Source of the DNA: Candidatus Latescibacterota bacterium
GTDB lineage: Bacteria > Latescibacterota > UBA2968 > GCA-2709665
Length of the DNA stretch: 13,489 nt
NCBI GenBank assembly: GCA_012271065.1
Contig: JAAXHE010000322.1
Coordinates: 1-13,489 of the forward strand
Reading direction: 5' to 3'
The number at the start of each line of letters is the position of its first letter. The first letter of the stretch is position 1. A model generated the notes under the pieces. That model had not been told where the DNA came from. It was given only the letters and a program-made list of their open reading frames with translations, and searched no databases. This document shows, in pieces, positions 1-8,268 of the stretch. Made by a program: the position numbers and the translations under genes.

Positions 1-162
1 AGGCTGCGCTTGCTCGCCTCTCATAGCCGAATTTGCCCGCCGGCGCTGCGCGCCCCTCGCGCCTCATAACCGACACATTTTCGCGCGCGCTCGGGACTCG
101 CCGGGAATTTTAAAACAACTTCTTAGAACGCCCGTCCGGTCTGCGCCTGCAGATCGATTTTT
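1..162. other. Non-coding left edge with imperfect repeat
   Basis: No credible gene lies here. This is the sequence downstream of the last polysaccharide gene. It is GC-rich with a short AT patch near 107-124. It holds two imperfect copies of an 18-base motif 43 bases apart, at 13-30 and 56-73, identical at 15 of 18 positions. No hairpin followed by a T-run was found, so no intrinsic terminator for the minus-strand operon can be placed. Confidence 0.5.
13..73. repeat. Two-copy imperfect direct repeat
   Basis: Copy 1 (13-30) and copy 2 (56-73) share CTCGC..CTCATA.CCGA with three mismatches and start 43 bases apart. The preceding bases are also alike: both copies follow a GGC..TGCGC stretch. 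This looks like part of a dispersed or tandem intergenic repeat that continues off the window edge. Two copies seen by eye are weak evidence for a defined repeat family. Confidence 0.4.
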
Positions 163-1617
163 CTAACGCCGGATCAATCCGGCCAGACGAATTGCCTCAG
201 CGGCGGTCTCTTTCGATAAAAAACGGAAAGCGAGCGGATAGGCAATCGCACCCGCAACCGCGCAGGACGCAATCAACGCGGAATCGGGCAGTACGCCAAT
301 CACCAGCCACTTGTATCCGGCCACCACCCCTGCCATCAGCGCACTGCCCAGCACGGCGGGATACAATGCCTTGAGGTACTCTCCAAATGCAATCCTGGCC
401 AGCCGGTTCACGATGCCCTGCGAGGCCGCGGTCAGGACCAACACGCCGAGGCTTACAGCCGCCGCTGCTCCCGTTATCCCCCCGGAGATGCCCAACCAAA
501 GGGCGGCAAACATAAAGATGGCGCCGGCGACATTCCAGATCAGCGCCAGCCCGGTACGGCCCACGGCGGAAAAGACCAACCCGGCGGGAGAAGCGATAGC
601 GCGAAGCGCTCCGGCCGGACTGAGCAACTGAAGGACAACCGCCGCAGGGGCCATCTTCGGCTCAAACAGCAAGACGACGCCTGGATGCGCCAAAAGGAAA
701 AGTCCCGCCATTACAGGGAACACGAGCACGGCGACGTATTTCACCGTGGAGAGATAAGCCCGGCCGAGCCGGGCGACATCGTCCTGGAGAGCGGAGAAAG
801 CCGGAAAAGTCACCTTTGCAACGGCCTGAACCACTCGGGTCTGCGGAAATGCGATGAGGCGGTACGCCAGTCCGTAGTAGCCCAGCGCCTCGATCCCAAG
901 GAATCTGCCGATTAGAAGATAGTCCAGGTTCTGCTGGACATAACCCACCAGCCTTGAACCCGTCCATTTGCCTCCGAATCCGAGCAATACACGGGCGTCC
1001 GCAGCGCTGAAGGCGCAGACAGGGTTGATGGGGCAGAAAAACCAGGGACCCAAACCCAGAACGGCGTGGCGGACCACAAAAGCCCAGACCAGACTCCACA
1101 CCTCGAATCCCGACAGCGACAGCGACGCCATCGTAATTCCGCTCGAAAACGCCGCACAGACATCCAGGATTGCCAACTGTCCGAAACGAAACGTGCGCTC
1201 CATCCGGGCTCGGGGAACGGTTCCAATCCCCGCGAATACGAGCACCGGGGCCATTGTCGGGAGAACGGCCGAAACCTGAGGGCCGTCAAAAAAAAGCCCG
1301 CCCCAGAAGCGGGCGGTCAGATAGAGGAGGGCGGCCAGCGAACAGGAGATGAACAGGCCCATCCAGAACGCGGCGGCCAGATGCGCTTCGCGCGCATCCC
1401 GCTTCTGAATGAGAGCTCTCCCGAGACCCATTTCCGAGGCCAGTATGCCCAACCCCACAATAGTGGCTGCGGCGACCTCCGTACCGAAAGCCCTGGACGG
1501 TTCGCTCAGATGCCGCACCGCCAACCCCAGCGCGCCCACCTGAATCAGATAGCCGGCGCCCTGCGCCAGGCCGGTCCACGAGAAACCCCGGACGGTTGTG
1601 CGACGCAGGTCGGTCAT
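163..1617 (-). CDS. Wzx-like polysaccharide flippase (MOP superfamily)
   Basis: A 484-residue, very hydrophobic protein with roughly a dozen membrane segments, the size and pattern of lipopolysaccharide/exopolysaccharide flippases (Wzx/WzxC type). Family knowledge: these move undecaprenyl-diphosphate-linked oligosaccharides across the inner membrane. An early motif with GFSWTGLAQG and the mid-protein NLDYLLIGRFLG stretch, where the family carries its characteristic 'N.D..liGr.lG' pattern, support this. The ATG at 1617 is chosen because AGGAG lies 7 bases upstream; a TTG start at 1647 would add ten residues without a ribosome site. It is the last gene of the minus-strand operon, 37 bases after the WecA-like gene. 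The substrate cannot be told from sequence. Confidence 0.88.
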   Translation of the reverse strand: MTDLRRTTVRGFSWTGLAQGAGYLIQVGALGLAVRHLSEPSRAFGTEVAAATIVGLGILASEMGLGRALIQKRDAREAHLAAAFWMGLFISCSLAALLYLTARFWGGLFFDGPQVSAVLPTMAPVLVFAGIGTVPRARMERTFRFGQLAILDVCAAFSSGITMASLSLSGFEVWSLVWAFVVRHAVLGLGPWFFCPINPVCAFSAADARVLLGFGGKWTGSRLVGYVQQNLDYLLIGRFLGIEALGYYGLAYRLIAFPQTRVVQAVAKVTFPAFSALQDDVARLGRAYLSTVKYVAVLVFPVMAGLFLLAHPGVVLLFEPKMAPAAVVLQLLSPAGALRAIASPAGLVFSAVGRTGLALIWNVAGAIFMFAALWLGISGGITGAAAAVSLGVLVLTAASQGIVNRLARIAFGEYLKALYPAVLGSALMAGVVAGYKWLVIGVLPDSALIASCAVAGAIAYPLAFRFLSKETAAEAIRLAGLIRR

Positions 1618-1654
1618 CCGGCCTCTCCTGCAAAGCAACGCTTCCAACAGTCTG

Positions 1655-2629
1655 CTATGCGGTCTTCACCCGGGCCAATCGCACGCCGGTCCAAACCGCC
1701 GCCGCGATCACACAAGCAAGAATTGTAACGAAAATCCCGGGCGATACCACAGCCGCAACGATTCCGCACAGAGCCAGAAGCCCGCCCGCGAGATGTATTC
1801 GCCGAACCGCGCCCCTGACGGAATATCCCATCCTGACCAGCCGCTGCGCGACGTGATCCCGGCTGGCCTTCATCACGGGCAAGCCCTTCCGCTTTCTTAC
1901 GATACACAGGAAAACGGCTTCGAAACAGGGCACCCCCAGCACCATAATCGTGCAGATTTCACCCTGCACGCCCGGCATCGCCCTGGAAATCTCCACCGAC
2001 ATTGCGCCAAGCACAAATCCTGCAAAAAGACTCCCGGCGTCGCCCATATAGACTCGGGCGGGATGGGCATTGTAAACCAGAAACCCCAAAAACCCTCCCG
2101 CCAGGCTCGCGCCAAGAATCACAACCGGCGCCGCGCCGCCGACCAGCCCCAGACCCGCCAGACCAATTGCGGCTATGGCGCCGGCGCCCGCGGACAGACC
2201 GTCCATCATATCGAGTACATTGAACGCATTGCACATCCAGACCAGCCAGACGCCGGTCAGTACGGCGTCGACGACCGTACTGCCCGTTGTGTCGAATCGA
2301 AGTCCGCTCCCGACCGCAACAACGACCGTGAAGACCTGAAAACCAAGCTTTTGAAAGGGCGAAAGCGGCCACTTATCGTCGACGAATCCGATGGCGCCCA
2401 TTCCAAGGGCGCCGATCCACAGGCCCACCGGAAACGACAGCGGCGCAAAGGGAAGCAGCAGCAGGGTGGCGATCGCGATGGCCACGCCGCCGATCGGAGG
2501 AACCGACTCCGCACCGTCTCCGCCGTCGGAATGCAACCACGAGGCGCGCAGAGCGGCGGCACGGAGAAGCGGTGTCAATAACAGAGCGCTTCCGAAACCG
2601 AATGCGAGGAAGAGAGCGGATGACAACAC
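1655..2629 (-). CDS. WecA/MraY-like undecaprenyl-phosphate sugar-1-phosphate transferase
   Basis: A GT4-type polyprenyl-phosphate N-acetylhexosamine-1-phosphate transferase of 324 residues. The family starts lipid-linked glycan synthesis by moving a sugar-1-phosphate from a UDP-sugar onto undecaprenyl phosphate at the inner membrane. Visible motifs from the chosen start: PPIGG (44-48), the catalytic DD of VDDKW (84-85), NAFNVLDMMDGL (134-145), VYMGDAGS (193-200) and a basic/His loop SRDH (256-259). About ten membrane helices. The GTG at 2629 is preferred: it begins directly with the first membrane helix, as in homologues, and lies 10 bases after the aminotransferase stop. A GTG at 2722 would add 31 proline/threonine-rich residues and overlap the upstream gene by 83 bases. 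The ribosome site is weak in either case. Confidence 0.88.
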   Translation of the reverse strand: MLSSALFLAFGFGSALLLTPLLRAAALRASWLHSDGGDGAESVPPIGGVAIAIATLLLLPFAPLSFPVGLWIGALGMGAIGFVDDKWPLSPFQKLGFQVFTVVVAVGSGLRFDTTGSTVVDAVLTGVWLVWMCNAFNVLDMMDGLSAGAGAIAAIGLAGLGLVGGAAPVVILGASLAGGFLGFLVYNAHPARVYMGDAGSLFAGFVLGAMSVEISRAMPGVQGEICTIMVLGVPCFEAVFLCIVRKRKGLPVMKASRDHVAQRLVRMGYSVRGAVRRIHLAGGLLALCGIVAAVVSPGIFVTILACVIAAAVWTGVRLARVKTA

Positions 2630-2639
2630 GGCGTACTTT

Positions 2640-3788
2640 CTACTTGAGAGCGGGGTCGGTGTCGGAGTCGCGGCAGCCGGGTTGAAAGCTCCGAACAGCG
2701 TCGATAACCTGCGCCACGTCACCGTCGGTCATGGACGGATAGAGCGGAAGCGTTACCAGTTCACGCCACACCGACTCGGTTACCGGCAGTGCGCAACGAT
2801 AGGGTTCGTGGATCGGATAGAGATGGTTCGGATAATAATGTACGCTGGAATCCACATCCCGACCGTGCAGATGGGCTACAAGATTGTCTCTGTCCGCCAC
2901 GCGCGGCACGTATGCATGAAAGGCGCTGCGCGCGTATGGCGCAATCCAGGGCGTTTGAAGCCACGCCAGATCGGAAAACGCCTTGTTGTACTGCAGGACG
3001 ATTTCACGTCTCTGGGCGTTTGCCGACTCGAGCCTCGCCAGCTGGACCAGACCGATTGCCGCATTCAGATCGTTCATATAGAACTTGTGACCCACTTCAG
3101 TCACTTCGTACAACCAGCGCTTCTGCTGCGGACCTGCGGTAAACCGGTCCCAGGTACCCTGGGGGATGCCCATCCAGCTGAGCCGTTTAAGTCGCTCGGC
3201 CAACTGCGCATCGCTGGTGGTCAGCATGCCGCCATCGCAGGTCGTCAGGTTCTTCTGCGCCTGAAAGCTGAAACACCCGATCGTGCCCAAACCACCAACC
3301 ATCCGGCCCCTGTACCGGGCGCCGCAGGCGTGGGCGGCATCCTCTACGATCGGAATGTCCCTGGACGCGGCGATCTCCAGTATCGGGTCCATGTCGCACG
3401 GATGGCCACTGTGATGAACAACCATTATTGCAGCCGTTCTGTCCGAAATCCGCCGTGCCACGCAATCCGGATCCAGGTTCAATGTATCTGGATCGATGTC
3501 GCAAAAGACGGGGGTAGCCCCGTTCTGCAGAATGGCATGGTTTGTGGCGACAAAGGTCATGGATGTGGTAATGACCTCGCGGCCCTCCACGCCCAGCACC
3601 TTGAGCGCCAGCAGCAGTGCCGACGAACACGAATTCACGCTGACTGCAAATGACGTCCCGATATACTCGGCAAACCGTTTTTCGAAGGCTGCGGCCTTCG
3701 TGCCTGCCCCCACCCAGCCGGACAGCATCACCTCTCGAACCGCCGCTACTTCCTCTTCGTCGAAACAGGCCCGCCAGATGGGAATCAT
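2640..3788 (-). CDS. DegT/DnrJ/EryC1/StrS family PLP-dependent sugar aminotransferase
   Basis: A 382-residue cytoplasmic aminotransferase of the class that converts a nucleotide-linked keto-sugar to an amino-sugar with glutamate and PLP. The N-terminus (MIPIWRACFDEEE) and the substrate/PLP loops (SVNSCSSALLLAL; VEDAAHACGA with the pyridine-binding Asp near 150) are family-like. The PLP lysine is near 179 in CFSFQAQKNLTTCDGG, where most relatives have SFH..K....GEGG; the His and Glu are replaced here. Start: ATG 3788 has a GAAGGAG site 5 bases upstream, and its ATGA overlaps the stop of the upstream glycosyltransferase, a typical translational-coupling junction. The upstream ATG at 3812 lacks this. 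It probably makes an amino-deoxysugar for the surface glycan. Confidence 0.9.
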   Translation of the reverse strand: MIPIWRACFDEEEVAAVREVMLSGWVGAGTKAAAFEKRFAEYIGTSFAVSVNSCSSALLLALKVLGVEGREVITTSMTFVATNHAILQNGATPVFCDIDPDTLNLDPDCVARRISDRTAAIMVVHHSGHPCDMDPILEIAASRDIPIVEDAAHACGARYRGRMVGGLGTIGCFSFQAQKNLTTCDGGMLTTSDAQLAERLKRLSWMGIPQGTWDRFTAGPQQKRWLYEVTEVGHKFYMNDLNAAIGLVQLARLESANAQRREIVLQYNKAFSDLAWLQTPWIAPYARSAFHAYVPRVADRDNLVAHLHGRDVDSSVHYYPNHLYPIHEPYRCALPVTESVWRELVTLPLYPSMTDGDVAQVIDAVRSFQPGCRDSDTDPALK

Positions 3789-4747
3789 GAAATCTCCTTC
3801 GGACCCGCGCATCCCAACCTGGAACCGAAGCCGATGCGACCATCAATGCCCAGGGTCAGGATCCGTCTGTACGCCTTGAGCCTCGCCCCCGCCTCCTTCC
3901 GGAATCGGGGCAATAAAAACAGACCTCCCCAGAGCATCGTTCTCAAAATCATCTCCGGAAACGTCAGTAACGCCAACAGGCGGCCCGCCTGATCTCCCAG
4001 GTGTTTTTTCATCACATAGAGATGACTCGCCACTCCCTCCACCAGCATCCGTTCCAGCACCTTCCTCGAGCTCTCACCTCCCGCATGGAATGCGTAAGCC
4101 TCCGGCAGATAGGCCACGGACCACCCGGCCCTACCAAGCCTGAGGCAGAGGTCTACGTCTTCATAATACATAAAAATAGCGTCGTCCATGCCGCCAACTG
4201 CAACGAAAGCGCGGCGACGCATAAGGAAACAGGCACCTGTCACCCAGCCGACCGAAGCCGGCCCACGTGAGACCCGGCAGCCGAATTTAAGAAATGGAAA
4301 AACAAGATGCAACAGGAATTTACGGCAGATTTCGCCAGTCAATCGAGGCGCCTTTCCGCAAGAAAGCTGCGCTCGGCCTCTCCGGTCAACGAGTCGTGGT
4401 CCGACAACGCCGACACGGTCATTGGCTTCAAGATAGTCCAGCAGGCGTTCAACCGCATCCGGCGCCACGGTCACATCCGGATTCAGAACGAGAACATATG
4501 GAGTGGCGGATGTTTCAACCCCCCGGTTGACGCCACGCCCGAACCCGAAATTCCCTCCCATCTCAACCAGCCTCACGCCGTCGCCAAAGGTGTCCAGTGC
4601 GTCAGGGCTTCCATCTGACGATGCGTTGTCCACCACAACCACGTCCAGCTGCAGACGCCCCTCTATTCCTTTGAGGCACCCGACGCACCGGAGGAGGTCG
4701 TCACCCGCGTTCCAGTTTACGATCACCGCCGTCACCGCCGGTTTCAT
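3785..4747 (-). CDS. GT2 family glycosyltransferase (WbbL/rhamnosyltransferase-like)
   Basis: A 320-residue GT-A fold, family 2 glycosyltransferase acting at the cytoplasmic face of the inner membrane to add a sugar to a lipid-linked glycan. Visible motifs: AVIVNWNAGDDL at the N-terminus, VVVVDNASSDGS (nucleotide-binding Asp near 40), the metal-binding-type VLNPDV (near 88-92), VTGACFLMRR, and YYEDVDLCLRLGRAGW (acceptor/catalytic Glu-Asp near 196) followed by AFHAGGESS. This arrangement is typical of the WbbL-like branch, which often transfers rhamnose. Start ATG 4747 has GGAGAGG just upstream; ATGs at 4759 and 4792 are less well placed. The first 47 bases overlap the end of the upstream polymerase gene, and its stop overlaps the aminotransferase start (ATGA). 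The donor sugar is not predictable. Confidence 0.9.
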   Translation of the reverse strand: MKPAVTAVIVNWNAGDDLLRCVGCLKGIEGRLQLDVVVVDNASSDGSPDALDTFGDGVRLVEMGGNFGFGRGVNRGVETSATPYVLVLNPDVTVAPDAVERLLDYLEANDRVGVVGPRLVDRRGRAQLSCGKAPRLTGEICRKFLLHLVFPFLKFGCRVSRGPASVGWVTGACFLMRRRAFVAVGGMDDAIFMYYEDVDLCLRLGRAGWSVAYLPEAYAFHAGGESSRKVLERMLVEGVASHLYVMKKHLGDQAGRLLALLTFPEMILRTMLWGGLFLLPRFRKEAGARLKAYRRILTLGIDGRIGFGSRLGCAGPKEIS

Positions 4748-6146
4748 CCGCCTCTCCATCCAAACGGGCCAGAATACCGAGAAAACACGCATGCCAGAAA
4801 ATCAGCCGGTTCCCCATCATCGTATTGTCGGTCACAATATACACCAGCAGCGCCGCGTAGACCGCAAGAAACGCAACGCAAAACCCCTTCAGCAGCGGAT
4901 CGTCGGTACGGCGAAACATGCCGTAGGCGATTCGCAGTCCCCTGACGAATATCCACAGGAAGGCGATCACGCCCAGAATTCCCATGCGCATCATGATCGT
5001 GAGATAGGTATTGTCTACGCCTCCTGAGGTAAAGACGTACGGGCGGGAATACTCGTCGACCCTCAAATAGGAAATCGTGGCTCCGTGTCCTCCACCCAGC
5101 ACCGGCCTCTGCCAGATCTTCTCCAGGGCCAGCGCATAGGCCAGCAGACGCCCCTGAATCTCCAGGTCGCCTTCAGTTACGGTGCGCCGCAACCGATGAG
5201 CCGCCATATCCTCCACGCCCGCACCGGTGATCTGCTGGAAATAGTAGCCCAGGCCCAGCAGTAAAACGGGAATAAGCATCAATATCAGAAGCCGTCGTCC
5301 TCGATTCCTCCCGCGGTCCAGCAGGACCAGACCGCCCACGCAGAAGAGTCCGAACAACAGGCTTCCCCACATCGCGCGTCCCATCGTGACCACCAGCGCA
5401 AGACCGATGGGAACCAGAAGAAATCCACCCAACATGCGCCGAACCGGCGACGTGTCGTAAAGGAAGGCCGCCGCAAGGACCAGAACACCCATCGGCAGCA
5501 GCAGCCCCTCCCGCCTGGCCACCCTGTAGAAGGCTCCGGCATACGAGAGATCGACCGTGCGTACGAATTCGATCAGGTACTCTACCCCCACGACGGCCGC
5601 CGAGATCACCAGCACGGTTAGAAACATCCCGCGCCTGCGTAGATCGAAAAACCCTGTTGCAATGAAAAACAACACGTAGTAAAGCGGATACCGTACGTCC
5701 CGCATCACCTGCCGAACGTCCTGCCCGTAAAACAGACCCAGCCCGATCGATGCCACCACCAATCCAAGAAAAACCAGCATCGGACGGTCCAGCCGGGTGC
5801 GACGCCAGCCCAACCTCCGTTCCTGCAACCAGGCGACAAACGCAACTCCCCACACCACCAGAAACAGCGCCTCGCAGAAGTGCAGGTTTCCGGGTAACAT
5901 CAGATGGTCTTCGTAAAACTCGGACGAAATCACGGAGGCGATAAAGCACAGATACAAGAGCGCCGACGTTACCGACGTCAAAAGGGCAATACCGGAAACC
6001 ACGATCAGGCTCACCGTGATTGCCGGAATGACCTCGCCGAAATGCCAGACGGGCAGCGAAATCAGCGCGAGTTGCACGAGGCATACGACCGGGATCAGCC
6101 ACCGTTCGCGCATCCGTGCGATCAATCCGCCCGTTTCCGTTGCCAT
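4701..6146 (-). CDS. O-antigen polymerase/ligase-like membrane protein (Wzy/WaaL type)
   Basis: A 481-residue protein with about ten to twelve membrane segments and one large periplasmic loop late in the sequence. That loop has the Wzy_C pattern: an Arg (GRLLAYALALEKIW, near 333), then RPVLGGGHG (347-355), then a DNTYL (378-382) followed by MRMGILGV. In WaaL/Wzy relatives the last motif is usually H-N-x-x-L; here the His is Asp. Family role: polymerising lipid-linked repeat units or ligating the chain to a lipid or protein acceptor on the periplasmic side. The ATG at 6146 has an AAGGGG ribosome site. It lies 42 bases after the Wzi-like gene, and its end overlaps the GT2 gene by 47 bases. Whether it is polymerase or ligase cannot be decided from sequence. 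Confidence 0.82.
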   Translation of the reverse strand: MATETGGLIARMRERWLIPVVCLVQLALISLPVWHFGEVIPAITVSLIVVSGIALLTSVTSALLYLCFIASVISSEFYEDHLMLPGNLHFCEALFLVVWGVAFVAWLQERRLGWRRTRLDRPMLVFLGLVVASIGLGLFYGQDVRQVMRDVRYPLYYVLFFIATGFFDLRRRGMFLTVLVISAAVVGVEYLIEFVRTVDLSYAGAFYRVARREGLLLPMGVLVLAAAFLYDTSPVRRMLGGFLLVPIGLALVVTMGRAMWGSLLFGLFCVGGLVLLDRGRNRGRRLLILMLIPVLLLGLGYYFQQITGAGVEDMAAHRLRRTVTEGDLEIQGRLLAYALALEKIWQRPVLGGGHGATISYLRVDEYSRPYVFTSGGVDNTYLTIMMRMGILGVIAFLWIFVRGLRIAYGMFRRTDDPLLKGFCVAFLAVYAALLVYIVTDNTMMGNRLIFWHACFLGILARLDGEADETGGDGGDRKLERG

Positions 6147-6188
6147 CGGTCCCCTTCCCGCTCAGAAGCTCTTTGGATACAGCCTCTC

Positions 6189-7877
6189 TTAGAAAAAATT
6201 CAGGTCGAGTGTCATGCGCCATTCGTTCGTGCTTCCGTCCCCGCGTTTGCCACCCCGAATGGATACATTGCTCCCTCGCGTCAGCCTGTAGGTCGAGGAG
6301 AGAACGAAATCGGAGAACGGCTCGAAAACCAGATCCACGCCAATTTGCGTCCGCTCTTCCACCGTGCCGCTCAAAAATTCCCGAATCGCAGGATCCTCCG
6401 GCCGCCGCCCCCGCCGCGCATCTCCTCCGACATTCGTCAGCGTGCCGTCCGAATTATCGATATTCTCCCCAAGACGCGTCCTTTCGAAGCCAAGGGCCGC
6501 AGAAACCGAGGGAGAAAGCCGGTGCGTCAGCCGGGCCCAGACCCGGTCCGAATTCGGTCCGGTCGGATACCCCAGGAGCGCGTCGAAATGCGTAAACGCG
6601 TTGATATTGAACCTGTGAGAATACACAAACGGTTCGATGTGCACGAACTCGGCTCGAAAATCCGTATCCGGCAACCCGAACGCATCCACCCAGAACACGC
6701 CCGCCTGTGCCGCGAGCTTGTTGGAGAAATCGCCAGGGCTGAACTTCCTCAAGTCATCCATAAATAACGCGAAATAGGTCTGTAGCCGGCTGACCGGCCG
6801 AAGAGAAATATCCAGCCCCACAGCCAGGTTGTCCTTGTCCCCCACCGCCATCTGAGCGGCGGTGAGTACCGAAGCGGGAGATGCATAAAGAAACTCGAAA
6901 TCACGGTCTCCGTAAATTACCGCCTCCTGGAATCCCAGACGGACGCGCCGAGAAACATCGACTTCCACCCGGTGGGCGGCGATCGCCTTGGAACGAAGAA
7001 ACGTGCGGCGGTGACCGTTGTCAAAACCCGTGCGGGACGGATCCACAAGGCCCGAATCGGCTTCCAGGAATCCGAGAATGTGGATGAAACGCACCCGCCG
7101 GTACGCCGTCCTGAACCGAGCCATCCCGAAAGTCGGCGCGAGAGGCGCCAGCAGCAGGTTGCCGCTCCTGCCCGGTCCCCAGTCCAGGCTGCCCTTTGCG
7201 GCATCCGCGTCGAACCAGCGCGTCGCCCACACCAGCTGATAGGTGGCTTCGCGAAAGTCCACCGCCTTTCCCTTGAATTGAACCAGTTCGATCGGCCGCG
7301 CCAGTACGTCCGCCCGGGTCAGGCGGGGCAGGGTACTCCATTCCCTGGCTTCGAAGTGCCGCGCGCGAAAACCCAGACGGTCTCCAAGCGTGCCGCGGAC
7401 AATCGCGCCGATATGCGTTTGCGAAACCGTTTCCTTCTCCCTGACCTCGCCCCGAACCAGAATCAGTTGCTGACGGAAGAGCGCTTCGACTGCGACAGAT
7501 GCAGACGTATCCCGCCGTGAAAAGAGTACGCCCGCCAACCGCTCGAGCGCGCCGGTACCGGCTTCGGGCGCGGCATAGCCCAACCGCGCGACCTCCAGGC
7601 GAAAAGAGGCCAGATGTCTCCGGAGTATCCCTTGCTCTGTGCCGGACATGGCGGCCTGCGCATCGCGATTCCGCAGAACGTGAATCAGTAGCCCGGCGAC
7701 TTTCAGACGTGTGTATGGCCTGGTCTGCGACGCGGCCGAGTCCAGCCAGCCATGGGCATCGTACCGGTCGAGTGTCCGATAGACCCCGTGTGTTAGCGGG
7801 ACGTCCGGGGTATTGTCGCCCGCGTGGACAATCCCGCACAGGGAAAGAACAGCCAGCATGAAGAATACGGATCTCAC
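6189..7877 (-). CDS. Wzi-like outer-membrane capsule-assembly beta-barrel protein
   Basis: A 562-residue exported protein. It starts with a signal peptide (MRSVFFMLAV then LSLCGIVHA, cut expected before GDN) and ends in a terminal Phe (DLNFF), as outer-membrane barrels do. The N-terminal part has a 'YRTLDRYDAHGWLDS...RPYTR' motif seen in many outer-membrane proteins. The body alternates polar and hydrophobic residues and contains DWGPGRSGNLLL (232-243), resembling the WGP..sG.Lll segment of Wzi. Wzi anchors or organises capsule at the cell surface. Start: GTG at 7877 gives a charged n-region and has an AAAAGG site upstream; ATG 7859 would give a shorter signal peptide with no positive charge. 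It is the first gene after the consensus promoter at 8036-8063, with a leader of about 150 bases. Confidence 0.75.
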   Translation of the reverse strand: MRSVFFMLAVLSLCGIVHAGDNTPDVPLTHGVYRTLDRYDAHGWLDSAASQTRPYTRLKVAGLLIHVLRNRDAQAAMSGTEQGILRRHLASFRLEVARLGYAAPEAGTGALERLAGVLFSRRDTSASVAVEALFRQQLILVRGEVREKETVSQTHIGAIVRGTLGDRLGFRARHFEAREWSTLPRLTRADVLARPIELVQFKGKAVDFREATYQLVWATRWFDADAAKGSLDWGPGRSGNLLLAPLAPTFGMARFRTAYRRVRFIHILGFLEADSGLVDPSRTGFDNGHRRTFLRSKAIAAHRVEVDVSRRVRLGFQEAVIYGDRDFEFLYASPASVLTAAQMAVGDKDNLAVGLDISLRPVSRLQTYFALFMDDLRKFSPGDFSNKLAAQAGVFWVDAFGLPDTDFRAEFVHIEPFVYSHRFNINAFTHFDALLGYPTGPNSDRVWARLTHRLSPSVSAALGFERTRLGENIDNSDGTLTNVGGDARRGRRPEDPAIREFLSGTVEERTQIGVDLVFEPFSDFVLSSTYRLTRGSNVSIRGGKRGDGSTNEWRMTLDLNFF

Positions 7878-8035
7878 GACGCCTTTTCCGGAGGAAACGG
7901 GACTCCGTGAAAAACTGACTTTCCGGTACCGTCACTACGGCCTCGGCCATGCCTGCAGACGCGCCGTCCGAAGTGCCCGAACTGAAGAATAAACACCAGC
8001 TTCTCGACTCTCCAGGCCGGGCGACAGTCCGCCCA

Positions 8036-8063
8036 ATTATACCATAACCCCGCGAATTGTCAA
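8036..8063 (-). promoter_or_regulatory. Consensus sigma-70-type promoter of the polysaccharide operon
   Basis: Read on the minus strand, TTGACA (8063-8058) is followed after 16 bases by TATAAT (8041-8036), both perfect consensus hexamers. A TGG just before the -10 makes it an extended -10 element. The predicted start of transcription is near 8029, about 150 bases before the Wzi-like gene. Confidence 0.85.
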
Positions 8064-8111
8064 GCGAACGGCCTCCGATGTTCAGGCGGCTGTACTTTTC
8101 CCCGAAATCCC

Positions 8112-8140
8112 TTGACTTTGCATGGTCAACCTGCTATTAT
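8112..8140 (+). promoter_or_regulatory. Sigma-70-type promoter of the BMC operon
   Basis: TTGACT (8112-8117), a 17-base spacer and TATTAT (8135-8140) make a near-consensus promoter pointing toward pduL. The predicted start is near 8147. The -35 box is also the left half of a short inverted repeat, TTGAC (8112-8116) with GTCAA (8125-8129), so a regulator could compete with polymerase there. Confidence 0.75.
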
Positions 8141-8148
8141 TCGCATCC

Positions 8149-8162
8149 TGAATCCGGATTCA
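8149..8162. promoter_or_regulatory. Perfect 14-bp palindrome at the BMC transcription start; candidate operator
   Basis: TGAATCCGGATTCA is a perfect palindrome placed about 9 bases after the -10 box, that is, at or just after the predicted start site. A protein bound there would be expected to repress the BMC operon. No regulator gene is in the window, so the binding protein is unknown. Confidence 0.5.
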
Positions 8163-8268
8163 CACCTGATTTCGGTCCAGCAAACGCCCAATTCGCGTCC
8201 TGTCCCGGAAACGAGGCGCCGTTCGGCAGTCCGCGTCGGGGCAGAACACTTATGGGCGCCGCGTCCCG

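Larger units (their letters stand above)
7878..8268. other. Divergent intergenic control region
   Basis: This 391-base gap separates the two divergent operons. It holds the minus-strand promoter (8036-8063), the plus-strand promoter (8112-8140), a perfect 14-base palindrome (8149-8162) and two untranslated leaders of roughly 150 (minus) and 120 (plus) bases. No credible gene was found in it; the open frames that cross it lack family features and overlap the real starts. Confidence 0.75.

Noticed and set aside
1598..2581. 327-codon plus-strand open frame
   Set aside because: Antisense to the WecA-like gene; composition is rich in Arg, His and Gln with no recognisable fold, typical of a shadow frame.
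2391..3653. 420-codon plus-strand open frame opposite the aminotransferase and WecA-like genes
   Set aside because: It is antisense to two genes with clear family motifs, shows no domain features, and is explained by high GC.
5904..6767. 287-codon plus-strand open frame
   Set aside because: Antisense to the start of the polymerase gene and the end of the Wzi-like gene; very Arg-rich and without motifs.
7885..7897. Small hairpin TTTCC-GGA-GGAAA before the Wzi-like start
   Set aside because: Five-base arms with a three-base loop are too weak to call a regulator, although it lies next to the ribosome site.
7021..7950. 309-codon minus-strand open frame overlapping the Wzi-like gene in another frame
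   Set aside because: Low-complexity Arg/Gly/Ser sequence; the overlapping frame has a signal peptide and barrel features.
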